Below are positions 1 through 5,460 of a stretch of DNA of 7,404 nt, piece by piece. A model generated the notes under the pieces. The model made no database searches. It was given only the letters and a program-made list of their open reading frames with translations, and was not told the DNA's origin. Source of the DNA: Acidobacteriota bacterium (GTDB lineage: Bacteria; Acidobacteriota; Terriglobia; 20CM-2-55-15); the NCBI GenBank assembly GCA_003222755.1, contig QHXA01000157.1, positions 1 to 7,404 of the forward strand. Direction: 5' to 3'. Each line of letters opens with the position of its first letter. The stretch's first letter is position 1. A program made the translations under genes and the position numbers.

Positions 1-1
1 G

Positions 2-802
2 GATGAAGTTTCTCCTCCGATTCTTGTGGATTTCAAACGCGGCGACAGAACCTACAAAGGGTTGATTGACGTCGGCCGCGACGGCTACTTGTGGTTCCTG
101 GAGCGCTCGACCGGCAAGATCAGTTTTGTCGAAGGTAAGCCTTTCGTCCGGCAGAACGTGTACAAACGTCTTGATCCGGAAACCGGACGACCCGAAGTGG
201 ATCCTGATCGGAAGCCAGGTACCGGAAAGATGGCAGATTTCTGTCCGTCATTATGGGGCGGCAAGAACTGGCCGCCCATCGCGTTCAGTCCGAAGACTCG
301 CATGATTTATATTCCAGCAAATGAAAACATCTGCGGAGAATCGATCGGTCTTGAAGTGACCTACACGCCCGGACGCGGCTACACCGGGTCGCGCGGCCGC
401 ACGTTCTTGCTTCCGAACGCCGATCACGTCGGAGAAGTTCAAGCGTGGGATGTCGACACGGGAAAGAAAGTGTGGACGCACATGTATGCCAATTCGATGA
501 ACTGGGGACCAATGCTCGCAACCGCTGGCGGGTTGGTGTTCAGCGGCGGCACGAACGATCGGTACTTCCATGCATTTGATGCCAAGACTGGAAAGCTCCT
601 TTGGCAATTCCCGACCAACTCCGGCATAACGAGCCAGCCCACGTCGTTCGCGATTGATGGCAAGCAGTACATCGCGGTGCAGTCCGGATGGGGAGTCGAT
701 CCCGTCGGAATGCAAAATGTTTTGAACAGGGGCCGCCCTGGAGAATTCCCGGAGGTGCCGCAGGGCGGCGCCGTATGGGTATTTGCGGTCATAACAAAAT
801 GA
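2..802 (+). CDS. PQQ-dependent alcohol (methanol/ethanol-type) dehydrogenase, C-terminal part, 5' end outside window
   Basis: This is the 3' end of a quinoprotein dehydrogenase, a periplasmic eight-bladed beta-propeller enzyme that oxidises alcohols with pyrroloquinoline quinone and calcium or a lanthanide. The frame is open from base 2, so the gene starts upstream; the GTG at 26 is only an internal valine. Recognisable blade motifs include WGGKNWPPIAFSP, MIYIPANENICGE, GEVQAWDVDTGKKVW and YFHAFDAKTGKLLWQF, followed by GITSQPTSFAIDGKQYIAV and a final GGAVWVFAV strand. These are the repeated Trp-docking and late-propeller signatures of the family. The protein ends right after the propeller, with no C-terminal cytochrome c domain, so electrons would go to a separate cytochrome. 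The catalytic Asp/Glu and the cysteine-disulfide region lie outside the window, so methanol (XoxF-like) and ethanol (ExaA-like) types cannot be told apart. The stop codon sits inside the left arm of a hairpin. Confidence 0.9.
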   Translation, partial: DEVSPPILVDFKRGDRTYKGLIDVGRDGYLWFLERSTGKISFVEGKPFVRQNVYKRLDPETGRPEVDPDRKPGTGKMADFCPSLWGGKNWPPIAFSPKTRMIYIPANENICGESIGLEVTYTPGRGYTGSRGRTFLLPNADHVGEVQAWDVDTGKKVWTHMYANSMNWGPMLATAGGLVFSGGTNDRYFHAFDAKTGKLLWQFPTNSGITSQPTSFAIDGKQYIAVQSGWGVDPVGMQNVLNRGRPGEFPEVPQGGAVWVFAVITK

Positions 803-864
803 CAATTGAACATTGAACATTGAAAGGCTTTGTCAATGTTCACTGTTCAATGTTCAATTGTCAT
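799..864. terminator. 21-bp perfect hairpin, possible bidirectional terminator
   Basis: The arms 799-819 and 844-864 are perfect inverted repeats, with outer sequence ATGACAATTG, and enclose a 24-base loop. The arms consist of tandem TTGAACA-like heptamers. The dehydrogenase stop codon lies in the left arm. The stop codon of a possible minus-strand gene lies in the right arm. There is no long T-tract, so intrinsic termination is only plausible; mRNA 3'-end protection or a dispersed repeat are alternatives. Confidence 0.6.
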
Positions 865-1087
865 CTGCGACTTCGCGGAGCTCCTTCTCAGTCGGACGTC
901 CCTTACGCGATTTCCGCGATGAGACCTCCTGATGGATGAGATCGACTTCAGTGTACCGCTGATAGAACTCCAACTTCCCCCAGGTGGCATCCCGTGTCTC
1001 TTCCGGATTAGAGCGACCGGGCGCGTTTCCAGGCCCCTGAGGTGGCAGAAAGGATGCACATATCGTGCGGTGTGATTCAAATTCCAC
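854..1087 (-). CDS. Possible small hypothetical protein (about 77 aa)
   Basis: I do not recognise this protein. Read on the minus strand, a frame ends with KSRKGRPTEKELREVADDN and a TGA. Upstream it contains SNPEETRDATWGKLEFYQRY and TEVDLIHQEV. The composition is hydrophilic and balanced, unlike the shadow frames nearby, and codon third positions look GC-leaning. It converges on the dehydrogenase with a shared hairpin between them, an arrangement usual for two real genes. The start is uncertain. A GTG at 1087 gives 77 residues but lies against the ribosome site of the divergent BON gene. A TTG at 973, preceded by GGGGGAAG, gives 39 residues. The frame stays open further into the BON gene, so it could also be the tail of a decayed gene. 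It fills what would otherwise be an empty 240-base gap. Confidence 0.4.
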   Translation of the reverse strand: MEFESHRTICASFLPPQGPGNAPGRSNPEETRDATWGKLEFYQRYTEVDLIHQEVSSRKSRKGRPTEKELREVADDN

Positions 1088-1089
1088 CC

Positions 1090-1095
1090 AGGAGA
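1090..1095 (+). promoter_or_regulatory. Ribosome binding site of the BON-domain gene
   Basis: AGGAGA stands seven bases before the ATG at 1103. It favours that ATG over the overlapping TTG at 1100, which would leave only four bases. No convincing sigma-70 promoter is visible upstream. Confidence 0.7.
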
Positions 1096-1102
1096 TGAAT
1101 TG

Positions 1103-1972
1103 ATGGCTAAAAACTATCAACGTGACGAGCGCAATTGGCGTCGTCAACAACAAAACAGGCAAGAGGAAAACCAATGGTCGCGCGGCCGCCAGGAAGATGA
1201 TTCCGGTTGGTCCGGCCAAGGTCAGCAAGGCCGACACTGGCGCGATCAAGAATACAACCCGCGCGGCGGTCAAGAAACCGGTCGCTATTGGTCGCGTGGA
1301 CAAGGCATGCAAGGCAGTCCAGAACAGTTTGGCGGCGGAAGCGAACGCGAAGTGTGGGAAGGCGGCGCTGGCCATCGCTGGGGTAGCGAACGCCCCGACT
1401 GGGGCCGCGAGCGTAACTATGGAATCGAAGGCCCGCGCGAGTGGCAAGGTGAGCGTGGCTGGGAGCGCGGAACCGAAGGCTGGCAAGGCGGCCGCGGTGG
1501 TGGTTGGCAAGGTGATCGATGGCAAGGCGTCGAATCTCGAGGCCGCGGTTGGGAAGGCGATTACGGGACGCAATACGGCGGTAATCTAACTGAGCGGTAT
1601 GGAGGTCTGGGTGGTCGTGGATGGTACCAAGGATGGAACGAAGCGATGCGTGGTCGGGAAGGGCAATATGCAGGCCGGGGTCCACGTGGTTACAAACGTT
1701 CGGACAATCGTATTGAAGAAGACATCAATGAGCGGCTCACCGAGCATCCGATGATCGATGCTAGTGATGTCGAGGTCAGCGTCCAGAACGGTGAGGTCAC
1801 GTTGCGTGGCCATGTCGATCACCGGGAAGCCAAGCGGATCGCCGAAGACATCGCCGAATCCGTATTTGGTGTCAAGGAAGTGAACAACCAGATCAAAGTG
1901 AAACAAAGAGGCGAATCGGAAGAAACTAAGCACGAAACCGAAACCTCAGGGAAACAACGGAAGGCGAGTTAG
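1103..1972 (+). CDS. BON-domain protein with Arg/Gly/Trp/Gln-rich disordered N-terminus
   Basis: The 289-residue product has two parts. Residues 1 to about 195 are low complexity, rich in Arg, Gly, Trp, Gln and Glu, with about 16 tryptophans in patterns such as RGW, GGW and QGDRWQG. Between residue 3 and the KRSDNRIEED motif (near residue 198) there is no lysine, and the protein has no cysteine. Residues about 198-265 form one BON domain: RSDNRIEEDINERL, then IDASDVEVSVQNGEVTLRGHV, then AKRIAEDIAESVFGVKEVNNQIKV. BON domains occur in OsmY-like proteins and are thought to bind membranes or phospholipids. No signal peptide is seen, so location is unclear. A lysine/glutamate-rich tail follows. 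The link GRGPRGYKRSD before the BON domain is familiar from BON proteins annotated as hypothetical in soil bacteria. The gene stands alone, with long hairpins and a terminator downstream. A stress or envelope role is inferred from OsmY, not shown. Confidence 0.85.
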   Translation: MAKNYQRDERNWRRQQQNRQEENQWSRGRQEDDSGWSGQGQQGRHWRDQEYNPRGGQETGRYWSRGQGMQGSPEQFGGGSEREVWEGGAGHRWGSERPDWGRERNYGIEGPREWQGERGWERGTEGWQGGRGGGWQGDRWQGVESRGRGWEGDYGTQYGGNLTERYGGLGGRGWYQGWNEAMRGREGQYAGRGPRGYKRSDNRIEEDINERLTEHPMIDASDVEVSVQNGEVTLRGHVDHREAKRIAEDIAESVFGVKEVNNQIKVKQRGESEETKHETETSGKQRKAS

Positions 1973-1980
1973 GAAAAATT

Positions 1981-2113
1981 GAAATTGGACGAATCCAGCA
2001 TCTCAAATCCCGAAATCCGAAATCTCAAATTGCACTGCCTGAGCCAAAATGCACGTCAGTCCAATTTAAGATTTCGGATTTCGGGATTTGAGATGCTGGA
2101 TTCGTCCAATTTC
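1981..2113. repeat. 52-bp near-perfect inverted repeat (long hairpin)
   Basis: Arms 1981-2032 and 2062-2113 match at 51 of 52 positions and enclose a 29-base loop. Inside each arm are short direct repeats of the AAATCCCGAAATCCGAAATC type. It starts eight bases after the BON-gene stop codon. It has no coding content and no T-tract. It could protect the 3' end of the mRNA, extrude as a cruciform, or be a non-autonomous dispersed repeat. Confidence 0.85.
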
Positions 2114-2144
2114 GAAATGTCCTCGTAACGAGTGGTCCAAAACC

Positions 2145-2178
2145 AACGCCCTGGCAACAGCCGGGGCGTTTTTGTTTT
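2145..2178 (+). terminator. Rho-independent terminator
   Basis: An 11-bp stem (AACGCCCTGGC paired with GCCGGGGCGTT, one T-G wobble) closes a four-base AACA loop and runs straight into TTTGTTTT. This is the strongest intrinsic terminator in the window and ends transcription from the BON gene. It separates that gene from the exported-protein cluster. Confidence 0.85.
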
Positions 2179-2190
2179 AATTACCGGCAC

Positions 2191-2247
2191 GGGGTACGCA
2201 AAAAACGCGTACCCCCTGGCTAATTTCCCAGCACCGCTCCGCGGTGC
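2191..2247 (+). repeat. Composite two-hairpin repeat, copy A
   Basis: Hairpin 1 pairs GGGGTACGC (2191-2199) with GCGTACCCC (2207-2215) around an A-rich loop. The linker CTGGCTAATTTCCCA follows. Hairpin 2 pairs GCACCGC (2231-2237) with GCGGTGC (2241-2247) around TCC. The same order and linker recur in copy C, and in reverse orientation in copies B and D. The copies differ in loop length and at a few linker bases. Confidence 0.85.
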
Positions 2248-2265
2248 GAAATGTCCAAACTCCAG

Positions 2266-2282
2266 ACACCGCTCCGCGGTGC
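2266..2282 (+). repeat. Half-copy of the composite repeat (hairpin 2 only)
   Basis: ACACCGCTCCGCGGTGC repeats the second hairpin of copy A, 36 bases further on, without the GGGGTACGC hairpin. Its end touches the candidate -35 box of the next gene. Confidence 0.7.
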
Positions 2283-2284
2283 AG

Positions 2285-2314
2285 TTGACGTATCCCCAAA
2301 CTATCGGTCATAGT
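2285..2314 (+). promoter_or_regulatory. Candidate sigma-70 promoter of the MBL cluster
   Basis: TTGACG (2285-2290, five of six consensus matches) and CATAGT (2309-2314, four of six) are 18 bases apart. Transcription would begin near 2321, leaving a short leader before the ribosome site. The placement downstream of the terminator supports a new transcription unit here. The -10 match is weak. Confidence 0.4.
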
Positions 2315-2335
2315 TTCCCCGCCAATCTTCCGGAC

Positions 2336-2340
2336 AGGAG
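2336..2340 (+). promoter_or_regulatory. Ribosome binding site of the first MBL gene
   Basis: AGGAG lies five bases before the ATG at 2346 and fixes the start. The next genes in the cluster have no comparable site, which fits their being translated by coupling or unusual initiation. Confidence 0.75.
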
Positions 2341-2345
2341 ACCAT

Positions 2346-3443
2346 ATGCGTACATCTCTTATTATTCTGTTGTTCGTCAGTCTCGCCGCGTTTGGGGCTG
2401 CATCCAAGACACTCGACATCTACGTCATCGATGTCGAAGGCGGTAACGCGACACTCTTCGTCGCCCCATCTGGTGAATCGCTGCTCATTGATACCGGGAA
2501 CGGTGGTGCTGCCGCGGCACGCGACGCCAGCCGCATCATGGCGGCGATGAAGGATGCCGGTGTGCAGCAACTGGATCATCTCATCACCACACATTGGCAT
2601 GGCGACCACTTCGGCGGCATGGCCGAGCTTGCCTCAAAGGTCACGATCAAAGAATTCATCGATCACGGCGGCAACGTCCAGCCTGCACAAGCGGCCGACG
2701 ATTTTCTGAAGACGACATACCCGCAACTTTACGCAAAGGCCAAACACACGGTCGCCAAGCCGGGTGACAAGATTGCGGTCTCCGGCTTGGATTGGCGAAT
2801 CGTCGCTTCTGCCGGAGAGCACATCATCACGCCAGTACCGGGCGGCGGAAAGCCGAACCCCTATTGCGCGACCTTCAAACCTCAAGAGGTCGATAAAACA
2901 GAGAACGCCCAATCGGTCGGCAGTCACGTCACGTTTGGAAAATTTCGCGTGTTGCATCTCGGCGATCTGACCTGGAACAAAGAATTCGATCTGATGTGTC
3001 CTCAAAACCGTCTCGGTACAGTGGACCTCTGGATCGTCTCTCATCACGGGCAAGCGATTTCCAATTCTGAGGTTCTCGCGCACGCCATCCAACCCCGCGT
3101 CGCAATCATGAACAATGGAACCCGAAAGGGCGGCCAACCCGAGGCGATGAAGATCATTCATTCGGCGCCCGGTCTCGAAGATCTCTGGCAAATCCACTTC
3201 TCGCAGCTCAGCGGCCAAGAGTACACCGTGCCTGGAATGTTCATTGCCAACACGATCGATGAGCCGCAGACCGCCATAGCCATTGCTCCAATTCAGGCGA
3301 CGCAGCCAGGGCCGGGAGCCGCGCCGGCGCCCGTGCACAACGGTCCGGCGTACTGGATCAAGGTGTCCGCGCAGCCGGATGGCGCCTTCACGGTTACGAA
3401 CGCACGGAACAATTTCAGCAAGACGTACAAACCCGGACTTTAA
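2346..3443 (+). CDS. Exported metallo-beta-lactamase-fold hydrolase, ComEC/Rec2-like
   Basis: The 365-residue product begins with a signal peptide (MRTSLIILLFVSLAAFGAAS), so it should act in the periplasm or outside the cell. The MBL fold follows: the early strand LDIYVIDVEGGNATLFV with LLIDTG, the metal motif HWHGDH at residues 83-88 (His83, His85, Asp87, His88), ENAQSV at 186-191, LGD at 205-207 and SHHG at 232-235. The ENAQSV and SHHG motifs place it with the MBL domains related to the competence protein ComEC, but there are no membrane segments of a DNA channel, so it is a stand-alone hydrolase. The metal site is complete and it is probably active; the substrate is unknown (a phosphodiester or ester bond would fit the fold). 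A Pro/Ala-rich linker near residue 315 leads to a short C-terminal beta region. It is the first gene of the cluster. Confidence 0.85.
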   Translation: MRTSLIILLFVSLAAFGAASKTLDIYVIDVEGGNATLFVAPSGESLLIDTGNGGAAAARDASRIMAAMKDAGVQQLDHLITTHWHGDHFGGMAELASKVTIKEFIDHGGNVQPAQAADDFLKTTYPQLYAKAKHTVAKPGDKIAVSGLDWRIVASAGEHIITPVPGGGKPNPYCATFKPQEVDKTENAQSVGSHVTFGKFRVLHLGDLTWNKEFDLMCPQNRLGTVDLWIVSHHGQAISNSEVLAHAIQPRVAIMNNGTRKGGQPEAMKIIHSAPGLEDLWQIHFSQLSGQEYTVPGMFIANTIDEPQTAIAIAPIQATQPGPGAAPAPVHNGPAYWIKVSAQPDGAFTVTNARNNFSKTYKPGL

Positions 3444-3463
3444 GTGTCATACAATTCGCCGCT

Positions 3464-4324
3464 ATGAGAACAAGCCACAAAGAGGCACAGAATCCACAAA
3501 AGCTTTTGTGGTTTTTGTGCCTCTTTGCAGCCTTATCCGCGCCTGCATTTGCGCAGGTCAACCTCAGCGGAGTATGGGACAACCTGGGCATTCTGCATGA
3601 GGACTGGCCTGATCGGCTCTTCGGGCCGGAACTGGGCGACTACACCGGAGTTCCACTCACCCAGGAGGCGCGACTTCGAGCCGAGGCGTGGGATGCGTCA
3701 CTCATTACATTGCCGGAGTATCAGTGCCGGGTGCACCCGTCCGACTATGTCCCCAGCTTCGCCGGTATGCGTATTTGGGAAGAACGCGATCGAGACTCGC
3801 AGCAGCTCATCGCGATTCATACGCATCATTTCGCGTGGGGAACCGAACGGACGATTTGGATGGATGGCCGGCCGCACCCACCGGAGTACGCGCTTCACAC
3901 CTCTCAAGGCTTTTCTACCGGCAAGTGGGAAGGCGACATCCTAACGGTCTACGCAACCCACCTCAAGGAAGGCTGGATCCGCCGCAATGGCATTCCACGG
4001 AGTGACCGTGCCAGCGTCGTCGAGCACTTCATCCGGCACGCCGACGGACTGACACTCATGACGGTGATTACCGATCCCGTCTATTTGACCGAACCGATGG
4101 TCCGCACGCGCGAGTACGAATACGTGATCGGCGGCCAGATTGGCCCATATCCATGCGAACCGGTAGACGAAATCCTGCGGCCGAAAGGCGTCATACCGCA
4201 CCATCTGCCGGGAACGAATCCATTCCTCAAGGAATTTGCCGAATCGCACAACCTGCCACTTGAAGGCGCACGGGGTGGCGCTGAAACCATGTATCCCGAA
4301 TATCAATTGAAGATGAAACGATGA
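3464..4324 (+). CDS. Exported protein of unknown function, family shared with the 5442-6140 gene
   Basis: I do not know a function for this 286-residue protein. Residues 1-30 form a signal peptide ending AFA, with Gln31 as the likely first mature residue. Motifs in order are LSGVWD, HEDW (45-48), GDY (58-60), AWD (75-77), QC (87-88), IWMDGRPHPPEY (131-142), GKWEGDIL (153-160), GWIRRNGIPRSD (170-181), DPVYLT (204-209) and YPCEP (229-233). The same motif order appears in the protein at 5442-6140. The mature protein has exactly two cysteines, Cys88 and Cys231, likely a disulfide. The codons for residues 5-21 lie within a 50-bp palindrome, and no Shine-Dalgarno sequence precedes the ATG. The stop overlaps the start of the next gene (ATGA), so the two are translationally coupled. 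No catalytic motif is recognised; a binding or accessory role is a guess. Confidence 0.85.
   Translation: MRTSHKEAQNPQKLLWFLCLFAALSAPAFAQVNLSGVWDNLGILHEDWPDRLFGPELGDYTGVPLTQEARLRAEAWDASLITLPEYQCRVHPSDYVPSFAGMRIWEERDRDSQQLIAIHTHHFAWGTERTIWMDGRPHPPEYALHTSQGFSTGKWEGDILTVYATHLKEGWIRRNGIPRSDRASVVEHFIRHADGLTLMTVITDPVYLTEPMVRTREYEYVIGGQIGPYPCEPVDEILRPKGVIPHHLPGTNPFLKEFAESHNLPLEGARGGAETMYPEYQLKMKR
3478..3527. repeat. 50-bp palindrome inside the signal-peptide codons
   Basis: Two 25-base arms meet without a loop and match at 23 of 25 positions. The central 18 bases, CCACAAAAGCTTTTGTGG (3494-3511), are a perfect palindrome. The arms carry AAAGAGGCACA and its complement TGTGCCTCTTT. The left arm encodes the polar n-region of the signal peptide (HKEAQNPQ), and the right arm its hydrophobic core (LLWFLCLF). 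Confidence 0.85.
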
Positions 4325-5259
4325 AAACGACATTCATCAGCGCCTTTGTTTTTATTTCTCTTGTTAGCTTTACGCGGGCACAGCAAAACCAAAACTTGAA
4401 CAGTGTTGAAGTGCATGTTCTGCCGGTACAGGGCAACGTGTACATGCTCGTGGGCGCCGGCAGCAATATCACGGTGCAAATCGGGACTGACGGGGTGCTG
4501 GTTGTTGACGCGCAATATGCGTCACTCTCCGACAAAATCCTCGCCGCGATCCGGACGGTCTCGAAGGGCCCGATTCGGTACCTCATTAATACAACCTATG
4601 ACGCGGACCACACCGGCGGCAACGAGCCGATCCGGAAGGCGGGAAGCACTATTGCCGGCGGCAATGTGGCCGGTGATATTCAGGATGCCGCGGAAGGCGC
4701 TCAGATCGTTGCACACGATAACGTGCTTAAGCGGATGGGCAACAGGCCGTCCGCTGCCTGGCCGACGAGCACATTTTTGGGCGACGAAAAGAAGCTGTTT
4801 TTCAACGGTGAGGGCATCGCCATCATTCACCAACCTGTGGCGCATACGGACGGCGACAGCATCGTGTTTTTTCGACGGTCGGATGTCATCAGCACCGGCG
4901 ATATATTTACGACGAATAGCTACCCAGTTATTGATCTCGCGGCCGGCGGGAGCATCCAGGGTGTGATTGATGGTTTGAACCGCCTGGTCGACATGATCAT
5001 CCCGGTTTATGGCCAAGAAGGCGGAACGCTTGTGATTCCGGGTCACGGACGGCTATCCGATCTCGGCGATGTGATCAACTGCCGCGAGATGACGATCATT
5101 ATCCGCGACCGCATCCAGGACATGATCAAGAAGGGAATGACGCTCGAGCAGGTCAAAGCAGCGCGGCCGACTCGCGACTACGATCCATTGTATGGTTCGG
5201 TGCCGGGCTGGACAGCGGACATGTTTGTGGAAGCGGTTTACAAGAGCTTGAAGAAGTAG
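4321..5259 (+). CDS. Exported metallo-beta-lactamase-fold protein with an altered zinc motif
   Basis: This 312-residue protein starts with a signal peptide ending TRA, with QQN as the likely mature N-terminus. The MBL fold is clear: VYMLVGAGSNITVQIGTDG with VLVVDA, then IRYLINTTYDADHTGGN, AHTDGDSIVFF, STGDIF and VIPGHG. The usual HxHxDH motif reads T92-Y-D94-A-D96-H97, so the first two zinc-1 histidines are Thr and Asp. The remaining ligands are intact: Asp96 and His97, His175, bridging Asp194 and His242. The zinc-2 site could therefore still bind metal while zinc 1 is impaired or different. The overall pattern resembles the secreted MBL proteins often found beside quinoprotein dehydrogenases, which occur upstream here. 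The C-terminal GMTLEQVKAARPTRDYDP is typical of this subgroup. The start overlaps the previous stop codon, supporting an operon. Activity and substrate are unknown. Confidence 0.88.
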   Translation: MKTTFISAFVFISLVSFTRAQQNQNLNSVEVHVLPVQGNVYMLVGAGSNITVQIGTDGVLVVDAQYASLSDKILAAIRTVSKGPIRYLINTTYDADHTGGNEPIRKAGSTIAGGNVAGDIQDAAEGAQIVAHDNVLKRMGNRPSAAWPTSTFLGDEKKLFFNGEGIAIIHQPVAHTDGDSIVFFRRSDVISTGDIFTTNSYPVIDLAAGGSIQGVIDGLNRLVDMIIPVYGQEGGTLVIPGHGRLSDLGDVINCREMTIIIRDRIQDMIKKGMTLEQVKAARPTRDYDPLYGSVPGWTADMFVEAVYKSLKK

Positions 5260-5280
5260 GGTATGAAGAGCAGCTGTTCA

Positions 5281-5339
5281 GCGCCGCGGAGCGGTGGAAG
5301 GAAATTCGCCAGGGGTACGCGTTTTGTGCGTACCCCTGG
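5281..5339 (-). repeat. Composite two-hairpin repeat, copy B (reverse orientation)
   Basis: A degenerate hairpin 2 (GCGCCGC, GGA, GCGGTGG; 5281-5297) is followed by the linker AAGGAAATTCG. Hairpin 1 is perfect, with 12-bp arms: CCAGGGGTACGC (5309-5320) and GCGTACCCCTGG (5328-5339). It is the reverse complement of copy A in order and linker, and starts about 20 bases after the MBL stop codon. Confidence 0.8.
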
Positions 5340-5361
5340 TATTGGGAAAACCGCTAGGAGG

Positions 5362-5407
5362 CCCACCCTGGAAGGGTGGGAGGAATCCTCGACACCCTCT
5401 CAGGGTG
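5362..5407. repeat. Pair of CACCCT/AGGGTG mini-hairpins
   Basis: CCCACCCT (5362-5369) pairs with AGGGTGGG (5373-5380) around GGA. CACCCT (5393-5398) pairs with AGGGTG (5402-5407) around CTC. Both have the same plan as hairpin 2 of the composite repeat (a short stem closed by three bases) but a different stem sequence, which suggests a second related family. They sit between copies B and C. Confidence 0.7.
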
Positions 5408-5420
5408 CGACGTTCAAACC

Positions 5421-5460
5421 GCGTACCCCTGGCTAATTTCCTTGCACCGCTCCGCGGTGC
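5421..5460 (+). repeat. Composite repeat, copy C (hairpin 1 half-deleted), overlapping a gene start
   Basis: Only the right arm of hairpin 1 remains (GCGTACCCCTGG, 5421-5432). The linker CTAATTTCC follows, then a perfect hairpin 2 (GCACCGC 5444-5450, TCC, GCGGTGC 5454-5460). It has the same orientation as copy A and is inverted relative to copy B. Its hairpin 2 codes for the n-region of the next protein. Confidence 0.8.

Noticed and set aside
26..28. GTG as start of the dehydrogenase
   Set aside because: The frame is open to the window edge and the usual N-terminal blades are missing, so the gene begins upstream.
1100..1573. Long hydrophobic minus-strand frame opposite the BON gene
   Set aside because: Its Ala/Leu/Pro-rich sequence is the mirror of the Gly/Arg/Trp low-complexity region on the plus strand. 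The BON frame has a good ribosome site and a known domain. Only the part before 1087 looks protein-like.
1122..1589. Lys/Ala-rich histone-H1-like plus-strand frame inside the BON gene
   Set aside because: It is the BON gene's repeated GGCAAG-type codons read one base out of phase; it has no ribosome site and ends within the low-complexity region.
2634..3338. 234-residue minus-strand frame
   Set aside because: It lies wholly opposite the first MBL gene, whose motifs are complete, and has no recognisable domain; it is a GC-bias shadow.
5376..5441. Extra N-terminal residues of the second unknown protein from GTG 5376
   Set aside because: They would be translated from mini-hairpins and repeat C, and would place about 25 odd residues before a complete signal peptide. 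They cannot be excluded without data.
5281..5460. Complete insertion sequence
   Set aside because: The block is only 180 bases, encodes no transposase and has no target duplication that I can see; at most it is a non-autonomous element.
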